NCBI RefSeq assembly: GCF_000373265.1
Contig: NZ_KB890765.1
Coordinates: forward strand, 244,684 to 308,683
Direction of reading: 5' to 3'
Length of the DNA: 64,000 nt
Source: Pontibacter roseus DSM 17521
GTDB lineage: Bacteria; Bacteroidota; Bacteroidia; Cytophagales; Hymenobacteraceae
The stretch's first letter is position 1; the number at the start of each line of letters is the position of its first letter. Below are positions 45,409 through 54,844 of the stretch, piece by piece. The notes beneath the pieces are model-generated. The model was not told the origin of the DNA. It ran no database searches and saw nothing but the letters and a program-made list of their open reading frames with translations. The position numbers were made by a program, and so were the translations under genes.

Positions 45409-45768
45409 CTACAGGGGCTTTACCCGCAAAGAGCTTCTGTCTAGGAGCAGGTATGCCAGCATCGCCAGGCTGCAAAGGGCCAGACCCAAAGACTCACGCG
45501 CCTCTTCAATGTTACGGATGTCGCCTCCGCCAATGGCTATACCTTCCCACCGCTCAGGCCAGAAGTACACAGCCCCAATGGCGTAGGCTATGCAAGCGAT
45601 TAATAGGAGCACTCTACCAACTCTAGCAAACACAACCAAAAAGCTGATTACGGCTGCTGCGAGGTAGGTGGCAATCCATAGGGCAGGGTCTGGGTCGTTG
45701 TACTGCAAGGAGGCAAAGACGATGAAGCAAATTCCACCTAGTACAGCCAAATATTGTTTTGCATGCAT
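45409..45768 (-). CDS. TMEM220-family membrane protein
   Basis: A 119-residue inner-membrane protein with four helices. The opening pattern, a helix ending FASLQYNDPDPALWIATY, is the hallmark of the transmembrane 220 family, whose function is unknown. Short charged loop at about 78-92. It is convergent with the copper operon and precedes a long gene-free stretch. Confidence 0.82.
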   Translation of the reverse strand: MHAKQYLAVLGGICFIVFASLQYNDPDPALWIATYLAAAVISFLVVFARVGRVLLLIACIAYAIGAVYFWPERWEGIAIGGGDIRNIEEARESLGLALCSLAMLAYLLLDRSSLRVKPL

Positions 45769-47353
45769 TGTAACACGATGAGCTTATGTGTCTATACTTC
45801 AAGAATTTGTAAAAGTTGAGCCTGTGATAGCAATCAATGTATTAGCGAGTCGGGCTGCAGCGGGAGCAGGAAGAATTAATAGCTCTAGCAAATGCCTCCA
45901 AACAGCCTTATTAATGCCTTAAAATAACAGCAGCTGTATAAGTGCATTAAATCAGTGTGCCAGTATAGAGTATCTCAGAAGTGTCTAGTTCTGCTCGGTG
46001 GCGGCCGTCTTTCTGCAGTGCAATTATCGAAGTACATCCTGGTCGGAAGTAAGTCAACTTTAAAATGCTATAGTACGCCATGACCGTGTGTCATGTAACT
46101 TATGCTGCATGTCGAATTGCCGTAGGTCAGTAGAGAGAATAAGGTTTGTGGTGCTGGACAAATCCGAGAAAGCGGGCAGGAAGATTTCATCCTTTCCTAT
46201 TAAGCTAGTCTTTTTAATAATATAGTTTTGACGCTATACCTAGTGTTGCGGATATGAATGGGACAGGCAACTTATTGTACTGTCAGGAGGAGGTAGAGGG
46301 GTAATAGATTAATGACCAATATGCTCTATTATAATGGTTAATGGTACTATATTGGTGAATATATTGCATTATGTTTATAATGAGGCATGTTGATAAAGTT
46401 CTATTCCTAATACCAACCTTGACCAATCTGTATACCTGCCACTGCAGGCCTGGCTCGCTAGCAACTGGTGTGGTTATAACAATTCCATCTCTCAATCAGA
46501 AATTCCATAGAGCCTTCACAAAATCCCTTTTCCTTTAAGAACATTCGTAGGAGTAGCCCGTATTGTGCAATTGCCTGTTACAGACGTTGAGTCTAATCAA
46601 TTGTAAATTATTAATTCAACACCAGGTTGTCAGGCAAAAAGTGACTACAGTTGCTTAGAGGGTTTAGCTGGATGAAAGGATAGAAGGAGAGAGTGAGTAA
46701 CTGCGTGAGCAAAGTAAATAGAAGAAAGAGCCTAGAATATAACTGCTCCGGATGTTAATCTGAAAGAGGCATTGTCTGTACAAGCCCTGCCGCACACATA
46801 TCCTGCTCTACTCTATACTACCGCAATTCCAGTCAAATCAGTTCAGCTAGAACCAGTCTTGGTCTGGTACCAGTAAGTAGTTGATACTATGTGTTGATTA
46901 CTAATGGCTTAGTTTCGTGTTTTCTCTGGTTTTAGAAAACAACTACTCGTTTAAGAGGCGCAGATGAAGTCTGATGTATTTAAAAAATTACATTTTACCG
47001 CTAAGATGTTAGAATTAAGATATAAGGTATTTAAAAATATGAATATTGCGATATAGGAGGTCTGATTTTTATTGCAGAATTGATGATAAATTAACAAACC
47101 TTAATATTGAATAAGTCGTAATTCAATCTAACTTCTGACTGGTGGCAGTTCCTACAGGTACCCACAATAGCAAAAGGAAGAAATATAAATATTCAGGCTT
47201 TAATATACTTATCGCCTGACGCTGAATAAAGCAAACAATACAAAGACATGACGAACGAAAGTGATAGAATTGACGTGAGAGGTAGAAGAGGGTAGAAGAG
47301 ACAGGTCAATTAGTAAAAAGGAAATATGATTAAATAAGTACAATTACCGAGCT
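45769..47353. other. 1.6-kb gene-free region before the exopolysaccharide genes
   Basis: AT-rich and without convincing genes; the longest frame (46283-46495, minus, 70 codons) has atypical composition. Signals seen: CTATACCT at 46234, a small dyad ATTGAAT/ATTCAAT (47106-47112 with 47121-47127), an 8-base dyad ACCAATAT/ATATTGGT near 46312-46355, and a 10-base tandem duplication at 47281. Probably a long leader or regulatory region for the locus starting at 47354, possibly with a small RNA I cannot recognise. Confidence 0.6.
47281..47300. repeat. Tandem duplication of 10 bases upstream of the exopolysaccharide locus
   Basis: GGTAGAAGAG occurs twice in direct succession, 54 bases before the start codon at 47354. 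Purine-rich, so it could affect ribosome access or slip during replication. Confidence 0.7.
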
Positions 47354-48748
47354 ATGCACAAATATAGACACTATAATAGTTTTAATAGAATACTCTTATT
47401 AATACTAGACATCACCTTAATAGCCTTCGCCTTCAAGCTATCCAATCTCTTCAGGTATGGCGAATTGGAGCTCACCCATCAATACAGCATCTTCTTCGTG
47501 CTCTTCGCACTGGTGTGGTGGATTGTGTCGGGATTCAAGAACTTTGTGTTCCGTGTAGACGGCTTCTTTCCGGTAGACAAGCGGATTGGCAACCTGCTGA
47601 ATGCCTTCGTGCTGCACGCCATCATCCTAGCCAGCTGTATCGTAATATTCAACCTCGAGCAGCTGTCCCGTTTGTTGCTGTTGTACACGTACCTCTCCAC
47701 GCTGCTCCTGATAGGCATCAGCCGCATGCTGTTGTTCCTGGCGCAACGCTACTTCTCCAACTCCGACATGGCTTACTCCCGCTTCGTGATCGTAGGTATG
47801 GGGCCAGCGGCCATATCGCTGCACCAGACCTTCAACAGCGACGAGGCACCCGGGCGCAAGTTCATGGGCTTCTTCACCGACAAGGCTGATGAACTGAGCA
47901 AGTACAGCAGCATGGTGAAAGGCAACGTGTCTGACCTGAAGGAGTACTGCCTGCAGAACAACATAGATGAAGTGTACTATACCTTGCCGCTCAACGACAA
48001 GGAGCAGATTGACGAGCTGACGGAGTTCGCTGATGACAATTTCATCTACTTCCGCATTGTGCCTGATTTCAGCGCCATCGTGCAGCGGGAGGTGAACATG
48101 TACTTCTACCAGAACATCCCGATGATCAGCATCCGTAAGGAGCCGCTGGAGCAGGTGACTAACCGTGTCATCAAACGCGCCTTCGACATCGCCTTCTCTT
48201 TGAGTGTGATTCTGCTGCTGTTCCCTATTGTGATGCCAATCATCGCACTGTGCATCAAGCTGAGCTCTCCGGGGCCAATCTTCTTCAAGCAGTTACGCCC
48301 TGGTAAAAAGAACAGATTGTTCGTGTGCTACAAGTTCAGAACCATGCGTGTGAACAACCAGACGGAGTTGCAGGCCACCAAGAACGACCCACGTGTGACC
48401 CGAATAGGTGCCTTCCTGAGAAAGACGAATATGGACGAATTGCCACAGTTCTTCAACGTGCTGCTGGGCGACATGTCAGTAGTAGGGCCGCGTCCGAACC
48501 TGGTATCACAGCTAGATCACTACTCTAAGGTCATCAACAAGTACAAGATGAGACACTTCGTGACACCAGGTATAACAGGCTACGCACAGGTGAGCGGCTA
48601 CCGTGGAGAGACCCAGGAGCTGAGCCTGATGGAGAAGCGCGTGGAGTACGACGTGAAGTACATGGAAAACTGGAGCTTCATGATGGACATGAAAATAATC
48701 TTCCTGACTGTCTGGAACATGGTAAAAGGCGAAAAAAATGCATACTAA
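47354..48748 (+). CDS. Undecaprenyl-phosphate sugar phosphotransferase (WcaJ-type)
   Basis: A 464-residue initiating transferase that places the first sugar phosphate on undecaprenyl phosphate. Four N-terminal helices (about 12-30, 45-63, 80-105, 112-132), a cytoplasmic NAD-fold-like middle (about 135-260), one further helix near 285, and the C-terminal PNPT catalytic domain: [43 protein letters not shown], and the final [17 protein letters not shown]. This is the polyisoprenyl-phosphate hexose-1-phosphate group (WcaJ/WbaP). It opens the locus and overlaps the next gene by 11 bases. Confidence 0.93.
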   Translation: MHKYRHYNSFNRILLLILDITLIAFAFKLSNLFRYGELELTHQYSIFFVLFALVWWIVSGFKNFVFRVDGFFPVDKRIGNLLNAFVLHAIILASCIVIFNLEQLSRLLLLYTYLSTLLLIGISRMLLFLAQRYFSNSDMAYSRFVIVGMGPAAISLHQTFNSDEAPGRKFMGFFTDKADELSKYSSMVKGNVSDLKEYCLQNNIDEVYYTLPLNDKEQIDELTEFADDNFIYFRIVPDFSAIVQREVNMYFYQNIPMISIRKEPLEQVTNRVIKRAFDIAFSLSVILLLFPIVMPIIALCIKLSSPGPIFFKQLRPGKKNRLFVCYKFRTMRVNNQTELQATKNDPRVTRIGAFLRKTNMDELPQFFNVLLGDMSVVGPRPNLVSQLDHYSKVINKYKMRHFVTPGITGYAQVSGYRGETQELSLMEKRVEYDVKYMENWSFMMDMKIIFLTVWNMVKGEKNAY

Positions 48749-49568
48749 TATAGTTGACACCCCCACTCGCGTCGCTCCGGCACCACCCTTGCAGGAGAAG
48801 CGCAGATTGCTTAGGTCCTTTATCACGACGGGTAGCTTTGATGAATTTGTGGAGCAGGTCTTCTGGCTCACCGATAACAAGGAGTCCTCTTATGTATGCT
48901 TCGCCAACGTGCACATGCTGGTGGAGGCCTATAAGGACAGGGGCTTCAACCACCTGCTTAACCAAGCCGATATCGCATCGCCTGACGGAGGGCCGCTCTC
49001 CAAGCTGATGAAACTGCGATACGGGCAGCAGCAGGACCGCGTACCGGGTATGGACTTGATGCCGCGCCTGATTGAGGAGGCCGCCGCCAGAGGCAAATCA
49101 GTATACTTCTACGGTTCTACAGATGATGTGCTGCAGGCCGTTGTGGCAACCGCTAAGGCCAAGCACCCTGATTTGAAAGTGGCAGGATATTATTCACCTC
49201 CTTTTCGAAAACTGTCGGAGGACGAGGACCAAGCCATCGTAGACCAGATAAATGCCTCCGGTGCTGATTTGGTGTTCGTGGCCTTGGGTTGCCCGAAACA
49301 GGAGCGCTGGATGGCCGACCACAAAGGCCGCGTGAAGGCCTGTATGCTGGGTGTGGGACAGGCCTATATGACCTATGCCGGCCTAGAGAAGCGCCTACCT
49401 AAATGGGCGCGTGACCTGTCGCTAGAGTGGACCTACCGGCTGTACCAGGAGCCCAAACGCCTGTGGAAGCGCTACCTGGTCACCAATAGCCTGTTCGTGT
49501 TCCTCACGCTCAAGGATATGCTCCGAAAAGGCGACACGAAACGATACACCGTCAGCGCAGGAGACTAA
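48738..49568 (+). CDS. WecG/TagA/CpsF-family glycosyltransferase
   Basis: A 276-residue GT26 transferase that usually adds the second sugar to the lipid-linked first one. Core features: FANVHMLVEAYKD, the ASPDGGPL loop, VPGMDLMPRLIEEA, VYFYGSTDDV, LVFVALGCPKQERWM and GVGQAYM. The start codon lies inside the end of the previous gene (11-base overlap), indicating coupled translation. The donor is typically UDP-ManNAcA or UDP-ManNAc in the best-known members; unknown here. Confidence 0.9.
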   Translation: MHTNIVDTPTRVAPAPPLQEKRRLLRSFITTGSFDEFVEQVFWLTDNKESSYVCFANVHMLVEAYKDRGFNHLLNQADIASPDGGPLSKLMKLRYGQQQDRVPGMDLMPRLIEEAAARGKSVYFYGSTDDVLQAVVATAKAKHPDLKVAGYYSPPFRKLSEDEDQAIVDQINASGADLVFVALGCPKQERWMADHKGRVKACMLGVGQAYMTYAGLEKRLPKWARDLSLEWTYRLYQEPKRLWKRYLVTNSLFVFLTLKDMLRKGDTKRYTVSAGD

Positions 49569-49574
49569 GGGATG

Positions 49575-49616
49575 GTGCTCTGTGTGAACATACAACGAAC
49601 GAAGTTCACAGGGCAC
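49575..49616 (+). other. Long hairpin after the GT26 gene, in gap 49569-49934
   Basis: GTGCTCTGTGTGAAC (49575-49589) pairs with GTTCACAGGGCAC (49604-49616), with a G-T wobble and a 2-base bulge, around a 14-base loop. It begins 7 bases after the stop and lacks a T-tract. It may protect the upstream mRNA end or attenuate. The rest of the 366-base gap holds a second hairpin and no gene. Confidence 0.55.
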
Positions 49617-49791
49617 TACTACCGCTACAGCCTGCGCTACAGCCAACACCGCTACTGCATACAGAAACACTATACCAAGCCGCGGTTCACGGGCAAGCGT
49701 ACGCCTGGGAGCTGCAATGCCAGGCAGCTGAGCAAAGGCTTCAGAACTTATTTTATTTCTTTGCATACCCGTCCCCCATGTTGATGGAAGA

Positions 49792-49829
49792 GCAATTTTG
49801 TTAAGAAAATTGCACGAAAACAAAATTGC
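49792..49829 (+). other. Second dyad in the gap before the CDP-glucose genes
   Basis: GCAATTTTGTT (49792-49802) and AACAAAATTGC (49819-49829) pair perfectly around 16 bases; flanking TTGATG (49781) and CATCAA (49833) extend the symmetry with unpaired gaps. The AT-rich arms look more like an operator or processing site than a terminator. Confidence 0.5.
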
Positions 49830-49934
49830 CAACATCAAAATATAGCGATTATCGTATGATTAGGTGACCAACAGAAAAGCCCTCGTGTGGAGGGATGCGT
49901 CACGACAAGAATTTTCACCCAAACCCTTATTTGA

Positions 49935-50765
49935 ATGAAAGCTGTAATACTAGCAGGTGGTTTCGGAACCCGCATCAGTGAAGAAAGCGGTGTGCGTCCG
50001 AAGCCTATGGTAGAAATTGGTGGCAAGCCAATCCTCTGGCACATCATGAAGATATACTCTTCGCATGGCATCAACGACTTTGTGATTTGCTGCGGCTACA
50101 AAGGCCACATGATTAAAGAATATTTCGCCAACTACTTCCTCTACAACTCGGATGTGACCTTCGACATGAGCAACAACTCCATGAAGGTGCACCAGAACAA
50201 CACTGAGTCGTGGAAGGTGACGCTCATTGATACCGGCGAAGGCACCATGACAGGAGGACGTCTAAAGCGTGTTCGGGAGTACCTCGGCGGCGAGACCTTC
50301 TGCATGACCTACGGCGATGGCGTGAGTGATGTCAACATCTCAGAATCCATCCGTTTCCATAAAGAGCAGGGAACACTGGCCACACTGACCGCTGTGCAGC
50401 AGCCGGGCCGTTTTGGCGCCTTCACGCTGGCAGGGGAGGCGACACACATTGACCATTTCCAGGAAAAGCCAAACGGAGGCGAGATGCCTTGGATAAACGG
50501 AGGTTTTTTTGTGTTGGAGCCCGCTGTGATTGATTACATCGAAGGCGACCAGACCACCTGGGAGCGCGAGCCGATGGAAAGACTGGCCAAGGCAGGTGAA
50601 TTGTCGGCATACCGCCATACCGGTTTCTGGCAGCCAATGGACACCCTGCGCGATAAAAACGTGCTGGAGGAGTTGCTGCAGAGCGGCAAGGCGCCCTGGT
50701 ATAACATGATTCGTGAGCGACAGGCGAAAGCCCAGGAGGCACGGGAGCAGGTAAACCTGGTATAG
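49935..50765 (+). CDS. rfbF: Glucose-1-phosphate cytidylyltransferase
   Basis: A 276-residue nucleotidyltransferase that makes CDP-glucose from CTP and glucose-1-phosphate. The opening [18 protein letters not shown] with [19 protein letters not shown] is the RfbF form, as are [27 protein letters not shown] and the ending [16 protein letters not shown]. Length is close to the family's 257-260. It begins the CDP-sugar part of the locus, with CDP-glucose 4,6-dehydratase next. Confidence 0.95.
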   Translation: MKAVILAGGFGTRISEESGVRPKPMVEIGGKPILWHIMKIYSSHGINDFVICCGYKGHMIKEYFANYFLYNSDVTFDMSNNSMKVHQNNTESWKVTLIDTGEGTMTGGRLKRVREYLGGETFCMTYGDGVSDVNISESIRFHKEQGTLATLTAVQQPGRFGAFTLAGEATHIDHFQEKPNGGEMPWINGGFFVLEPAVIDYIEGDQTTWEREPMERLAKAGELSAYRHTGFWQPMDTLRDKNVLEELLQSGKAPWYNMIRERQAKAQEAREQVNLV

Positions 50766-50866
50766 CCAAGGCAAGGCGCACGAGGTATCGTGAATAGCCA
50801 ACCTGAAGCGAAACACGTTAACATAACATACCCTATACCTGACCTGTTTTTATAATAGCACAGCGA

Positions 50867-51973
50867 ATGAAGAAAGATTTCCTGCAGCATACCTACAAAG
50901 GCAAAAAAGTCTTCCTGACCGGCCATACCGGCTTCAAAGGCTCCTGGATGCTGCAAATGCTCCATGCTTTGGGAGCAGAAGTGATGGGCTACGCACTGGC
51001 CCCTGAAACACAAGAGGACCTGTACCACCTCATGGACGGCGACAGCCTCTGTGAGTCCGTTATCAGCGATATCCGGGACAGAGAGACCCTGGAGGAAGCG
51101 GTGCTGCGTTTTCAGCCTGACTTTATTTTCCACCTGGCGGCACAGCCCCTTGTGCGCCTCTCGTATGAGTTTCCTTCTGATACCTTTGCCGTAAACGCCA
51201 TCGGCACGGCCTACGTGCTGGATGCCGTCCGGAAACTGGAGAAGCCCTGTGTGGTGGTGCTCATCACGACCGACAAGGTATACGAGAACAAGGAGTGGGT
51301 GTACCCGTACCGCGAAACAGACCAACTAGGCGGCTACGACCCATACAGCGCCAGCAAGGCCTGTGCGGAATTGGTCATCTCCTCCTATAGCCGTTCTTTC
51401 TTCCATCCGGACAGGTATACGCAGCACCAGAAAGCCATTGCCAGCGCCCGCGCCGGCAACGTGATTGGCGGCGGCGACTGGGCCAAGGACCGCATCATCC
51501 CGGATATTGTGCGGGCGCTGCGGGTAGGGGAGCCGGTGACGGTGCGAAACCCGAATGCGGTCCGTCCGTGGCAGCATGTGCTGGAGCCATTGGGTGGCTA
51601 CCTGTTGCTGGGCGCCAAATTGGCCAAAGATTCAGTAGCGTATAGCGGAGCCTGGAACTTCGGTCCGCAGGCGGGGGACAACAGCCCGGTGGAGGAACTG
51701 GTGCAGAAAGCCCTGCAGGTATGGGGCACCGGAAGCTATGACAAGCCGGAGTTGACGAACCAGCCGCACGAGGCAGGGCTGCTCAAACTGGACATCAGCA
51801 AAGCGCTGGTGGAGCTTGGCTGGACACCGAAGTACAACTCAGCGCAAGCCATTGAACGCACCATCGGCTGGTACAAAACCTACCATGAGCAGGTGACCGA
51901 CATCAAGGAGTTCACCGTAAGCCAGATTGAGGAGTACCTGGAAGATGCGCTGCCGGTATACCTGGAGCAATAA
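50867..51973 (+). CDS. rfbG: CDP-glucose 4,6-dehydratase
   Basis: A 368-residue extended SDR that turns CDP-glucose into CDP-4-keto-6-deoxyglucose. Cofactor motif TGHTGFKGSWM (about 19-29), FHLAAQPLVRLSYEFP, the active-site Y160-x3-K164 in YDPYSASKACAE, and NVIGGGDWAKDRIIPD, all specific to RfbG rather than RmlB. It follows rfbF by 101 bases, with one CTATACCT (50833) in the gap. Confidence 0.95.
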   Translation: MKKDFLQHTYKGKKVFLTGHTGFKGSWMLQMLHALGAEVMGYALAPETQEDLYHLMDGDSLCESVISDIRDRETLEEAVLRFQPDFIFHLAAQPLVRLSYEFPSDTFAVNAIGTAYVLDAVRKLEKPCVVVLITTDKVYENKEWVYPYRETDQLGGYDPYSASKACAELVISSYSRSFFHPDRYTQHQKAIASARAGNVIGGGDWAKDRIIPDIVRALRVGEPVTVRNPNAVRPWQHVLEPLGGYLLLGAKLAKDSVAYSGAWNFGPQAGDNSPVEELVQKALQVWGTGSYDKPELTNQPHEAGLLKLDISKALVELGWTPKYNSAQAIERTIGWYKTYHEQVTDIKEFTVSQIEEYLEDALPVYLEQ

Positions 51974-51987
51974 CCCGAAGAGAAAGC

Positions 51988-52021
51988 AGCACCTGCCAAG
52001 CAAGCCTTGGCAGGTGCTTTT
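51988..52021 (+). terminator. Terminator-like hairpin inside the CDP-sugar operon
   Basis: Positions 51988-52000 pair perfectly with 52006-52018 around a 5-base loop, ending in TTTT. It lies between rfbG and the epimerase, whose start is 16 bases later, so it may act as partial terminator or attenuator within the gene set. Confidence 0.75.
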
Positions 52022-52036
52022 CAAATAACCCAAACC

Positions 52037-52588
52037 ATGATTTTTACAGAGACAAAACTGAAGGGAGCCTACATCCTGGACATCAAGCGCCTGGAGGACG
52101 AGCGCGGCTTCTTTGGCCGTGCCTACTGCCAGAAAGAATTTGAGGAGCATGGACTCAACACCAACCTGGTGCAGGCCAACGTCAGCTTCAACCACAAGAA
52201 AGGCACGCTGCGCGGCATGCACATGCAGCTCGCGCCGCACGCCGAGACGAAGCTCGTGCGCTGCACCCGTGGCGCCATCTACGATGTGATTGTCGACCTG
52301 CGACCGGAATCAGAGACCTATACCCAATGGATAGGCGTGGAGCTGACCGCTGACAATTACCGCATGCTGTACGTGCCGGAAGGTTTCGCGCACGGTTACC
52401 TCACACTGGAGGATAACTCCGACGTGATGTACCAGGTGACGGCTTTCTATGCCGCTGGCGCGGAGCGCGGACATCGCTGGAACGACCCGGCTTTCAATAT
52501 CGCCTGGCCACTGGAGCCGCAAATCATATCAGAAAAAGACCAGCAGCACCCGTTGTTGGCGGATATACCTACCAAGGCCTCGGTCTGA
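52037..52588 (+). CDS. RmlC-like NDP-4-keto-6-deoxyhexose epimerase
   Basis: A 183-residue cupin of the dTDP-4-dehydrorhamnose 3,5-epimerase family. The catalytic His lies in TLRGMHMQ, with the Lys of AETKLVRC and Asp of AIYDVIVDLRP, and the later Tyr in YVPEGFAHGYLTLED/VMYQV. By context it should act on CDP-4-keto-6-deoxyglucose rather than a dTDP-sugar. It may be a 3- or 5-epimerase or both; sequence alone does not decide. Start chosen at MIFTETKLKGAY; an upstream TTG at 52007 lies within the hairpin. Confidence 0.85.
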   Translation: MIFTETKLKGAYILDIKRLEDERGFFGRAYCQKEFEEHGLNTNLVQANVSFNHKKGTLRGMHMQLAPHAETKLVRCTRGAIYDVIVDLRPESETYTQWIGVELTADNYRMLYVPEGFAHGYLTLEDNSDVMYQVTAFYAAGAERGHRWNDPAFNIAWPLEPQIISEKDQQHPLLADIPTKASV

Positions 52589-52623
52589 GCAGGTATAGGC
52601 GTAATAACTTTAGATAAGAATGT

Positions 52624-53967
52624 ATGATTATTATTGATACGGCATTAGCCAAACGCGAAGCAGAAGGTAGACCGGTGCGCGTGGGCATGGTGGGCGCAGG
52701 CTTCATGGCCAAGGGCGTGGCCCTGCAGATAGCGCACCACGTGCCCGGAATGGAACTGGTGGCCATCTCCAACCGAACCATTGAGCGGGCCAAGGAAGCT
52801 TACACTGAGGCAGGTATAGCCGAGGTGGAGGAAGTTGCCTCCGTTACAGCGCTGGAGGAGAACATCCGGAATGGCAGGTATAGCATCACCGAGGATGCCT
52901 CGCTGCTGTGCCAGGCCGAAGGGATTGACGCCATATTGGAAGTGACAGGAGCCGTGGAATTTGGTACCCGCATCGCTTTGGACGCGATAAACCACGGGAA
53001 GCACATCATCATGATGGATGCAGAAGTGGACGGCACCGTGGGACCTATCCTGAAGGTATACGCTGATAAGGCGGGCGTCGTGTTCACGAACGTGGATGGC
53101 GACCAGCCGGGTGTCATCATGAACCTGTACCGCTACGTGAAGTCCATTGGCATGAAGCCGGTGCTCTGTGGCAACATCAAAGGCCTGCACGACCCGTACC
53201 GCAACCCGACCACGCAGGAAGGTTTCGCGAAGCGCTGGGGCCAGAACCCAGCCATGGTGACCTCCTTCGCCGATGGCACCAAAATCTCCTTTGAGCAGGC
53301 CATCGTGGCCAACGGAACCGGAATGCGCGTGGCCAAACGTGGCATGATGGGACCTTACGCACCGCAGGGGGCCAACATCCGGGAGTCGGTGAACCTGTTC
53401 CCATTGGAGGAACTCACCGAGGGGCCTGGCATAGTGGATTACGTGGTAGGTATAGCCGAGCCGGCGGGCGGTGTGTTCGTGTTGGCCACCCAGGACAATG
53501 CCAGGCAGCAGCACTACCTCAACTATTACAAGATGGGAGAGGGGCCACTATACTGTTTTTATACCCCATACCACCTGTGCCACCTGGAAGTGCCGCTGAC
53601 CATCGCTAGAGCCGTACTGTTCAACGATGCCGCCCTGACGCCACTGGACAGACCTTATGTAGACGTGGTGACGGCTGCTAAAATCGATTTAAAAGCTGGC
53701 CAGAGTATTGACGGCATCGGCCACTACATGACCTACGGCCTGTGTGAGAACGCCGATGTGACCGAGCGCGAGAACCTGCTGCCCATTGGCGTGGCCGAGG
53801 GCTGCGTGCTGAAGCGGGACGTGCCCAAAGACCAGGTGCTGACCTACGACGACGTGGTACTGCCCGAAGGAAGAATCGTCGACCAACTGCGCGAGGAGCA
53901 GCGGCGCTATTTTGCCTCAGATTTGGCTGCAGCAGCCCAGAAATCCAGGAAAGAGACAATCGTCTGA
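52624..53967 (+). CDS. SAF-domain NAD(P)-dependent oxidoreductase
   Basis: A 447-residue homoserine-dehydrogenase-like oxidoreductase. Rossmann motif RVGMVGAGFMAKGVALQ (about 18-35), a middle catalytic region with MMDAEVDGTVGPIL and FTNVDGDQPGVIMNLYRYVK, and a C-terminal SAF domain (about 345-430: IGHYMTYGLCENADVTEREN, LKRDVPKDQVLTYDDVVLP). This family often appears in surface-polysaccharide loci next to CDP-sugar genes; its reaction there is not established to my knowledge. It is 35 bases after the epimerase and carries three AGGTATAG copies (52812, 52876, 53448). Confidence 0.85.
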   Translation: MIIIDTALAKREAEGRPVRVGMVGAGFMAKGVALQIAHHVPGMELVAISNRTIERAKEAYTEAGIAEVEEVASVTALEENIRNGRYSITEDASLLCQAEGIDAILEVTGAVEFGTRIALDAINHGKHIIMMDAEVDGTVGPILKVYADKAGVVFTNVDGDQPGVIMNLYRYVKSIGMKPVLCGNIKGLHDPYRNPTTQEGFAKRWGQNPAMVTSFADGTKISFEQAIVANGTGMRVAKRGMMGPYAPQGANIRESVNLFPLEELTEGPGIVDYVVGIAEPAGGVFVLATQDNARQQHYLNYYKMGEGPLYCFYTPYHLCHLEVPLTIARAVLFNDAALTPLDRPYVDVVTAAKIDLKAGQSIDGIGHYMTYGLCENADVTERENLLPIGVAEGCVLKRDVPKDQVLTYDDVVLPEGRIVDQLREEQRRYFASDLAAAAQKSRKETIV

Positions 53968-53996
53968 ACGGCTGTTTGTAAAGAAATATAGTGAAG

Positions 53997-54032
53997 TCCC
54001 GCTCTGGTCCGGTATGGCCCGAGCGGGATTTT
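53997..54032 (+). terminator. Hairpin between the oxidoreductase and nucleotidyltransferase genes
   Basis: TCCCGCTC (53997-54004) pairs with GAGCGGGA (54021-54028) and leads into TTTT. The 16-base loop has further short pairing. Likely a terminator of moderate strength within the locus. Confidence 0.7.
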
Positions 54033-54061
54033 CCTTGTAAACCCACGTTGCACGAGAAACC

Positions 54062-54835
54062 ATGGAAATCGTAGGCCTTATACCTGCCGCCGGAAAGGCA
54101 ACCCGCCTCTCGCCGTTGCCCTGCAGCAAGGAGCTGCTGCCCACTGGGTTTGAGCCGCATCCGAACACAGGCGAGCCGCACCCCAAGCCCGTGTCAAAGT
54201 ACCTGCTGGAGCTCATGCGGGAAGCCGGAGCGCGACAGGTATACCTGGTCCTCCGGAAAGGCAAGTGGGACATACCACAGTACTATGGCGACGGCAGCCA
54301 ACTAGGCCTGCACCTGGCGTACCTCATCATGCACAGGCCCTACGTCACTCCTTTCTCCGCCGACCAGGCCTATACCTTCATCCAAGGCAAGCAAGTCGTG
54401 TTTGGTTTCCCCGACATCCTCCTCTCACCTCCTGACGCATTGAAAAGGATGCTGGAAAGACTGCAGCAACACCAGGCGGACGTGGTGCTGGGCGTTTTTC
54501 CGGTAGAGCAGCCGCACAAATGGGACATGGTGGAGCTAGGCGAAGACGGTACTGTAGAGCATATAGTCGCGAAGCCAGCAGTTTCTAATCTCAGGTATGG
54601 CTGGGCGCTGGCCTGTTGGGGGCCTGCCTTCACAGAATTCATGCACGAGCACCTACAAAAGGGGGAAGAGCAAATCATAACAACAGGCAGAACCATCGAG
54701 TTGAGCATGGGAGCCGTGATGCAGGCCGCCATCGACAACGGGCTGCGGGTGCAATCCGTATGCTTTGACGACGGAAGCGCCTTGGACACCGGCACTCCCG
54801 AAGACCTGCGAAAAGCCATCAGAAGCTACAGTTAG
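54062..54835 (+). CDS. Sugar-phosphate nucleotidyltransferase
   Basis: A 257-residue protein of the glucose-1-phosphate thymidylyl/uridylyltransferase fold. LIPAAGKATRLSPLPCSKEL replaces the usual GGxGTRL loop, and there is a clear KPVSKYLLELMREAGARQVY and VVFGFPDILLSPPDALKRM. The altered loop (AAGKATR) is typical of a subgroup whose substrates are not well defined. It may activate another sugar for the same polymer. Ten bases separate it from the GT4 gene. Confidence 0.83.
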   Translation: MEIVGLIPAAGKATRLSPLPCSKELLPTGFEPHPNTGEPHPKPVSKYLLELMREAGARQVYLVLRKGKWDIPQYYGDGSQLGLHLAYLIMHRPYVTPFSADQAYTFIQGKQVVFGFPDILLSPPDALKRMLERLQQHQADVVLGVFPVEQPHKWDMVELGEDGTVEHIVAKPAVSNLRYGWALACWGPAFTEFMHEHLQKGEEQIITTGRTIELSMGAVMQAAIDNGLRVQSVCFDDGSALDTGTPEDLRKAIRSYS

Positions 54836-54844
54836 CACCTTTAC

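Noticed and set aside
46283..46495. 70-codon minus-strand frame in the long leader
   Set aside because: Unnatural composition, isolated, no promoter or start signal; could only be supported by expression data.
47281..47300. Tandem repeat as a possible CRISPR or phase-variation tract
   Set aside because: Only two 10-base units, no spacers and not in a coding frame; too short for either.
49572..49784. 70-codon plus-strand frame after the GT26 gene
   Set aside because: Arg/Tyr/His-rich and lies across a hairpin; no family resemblance.
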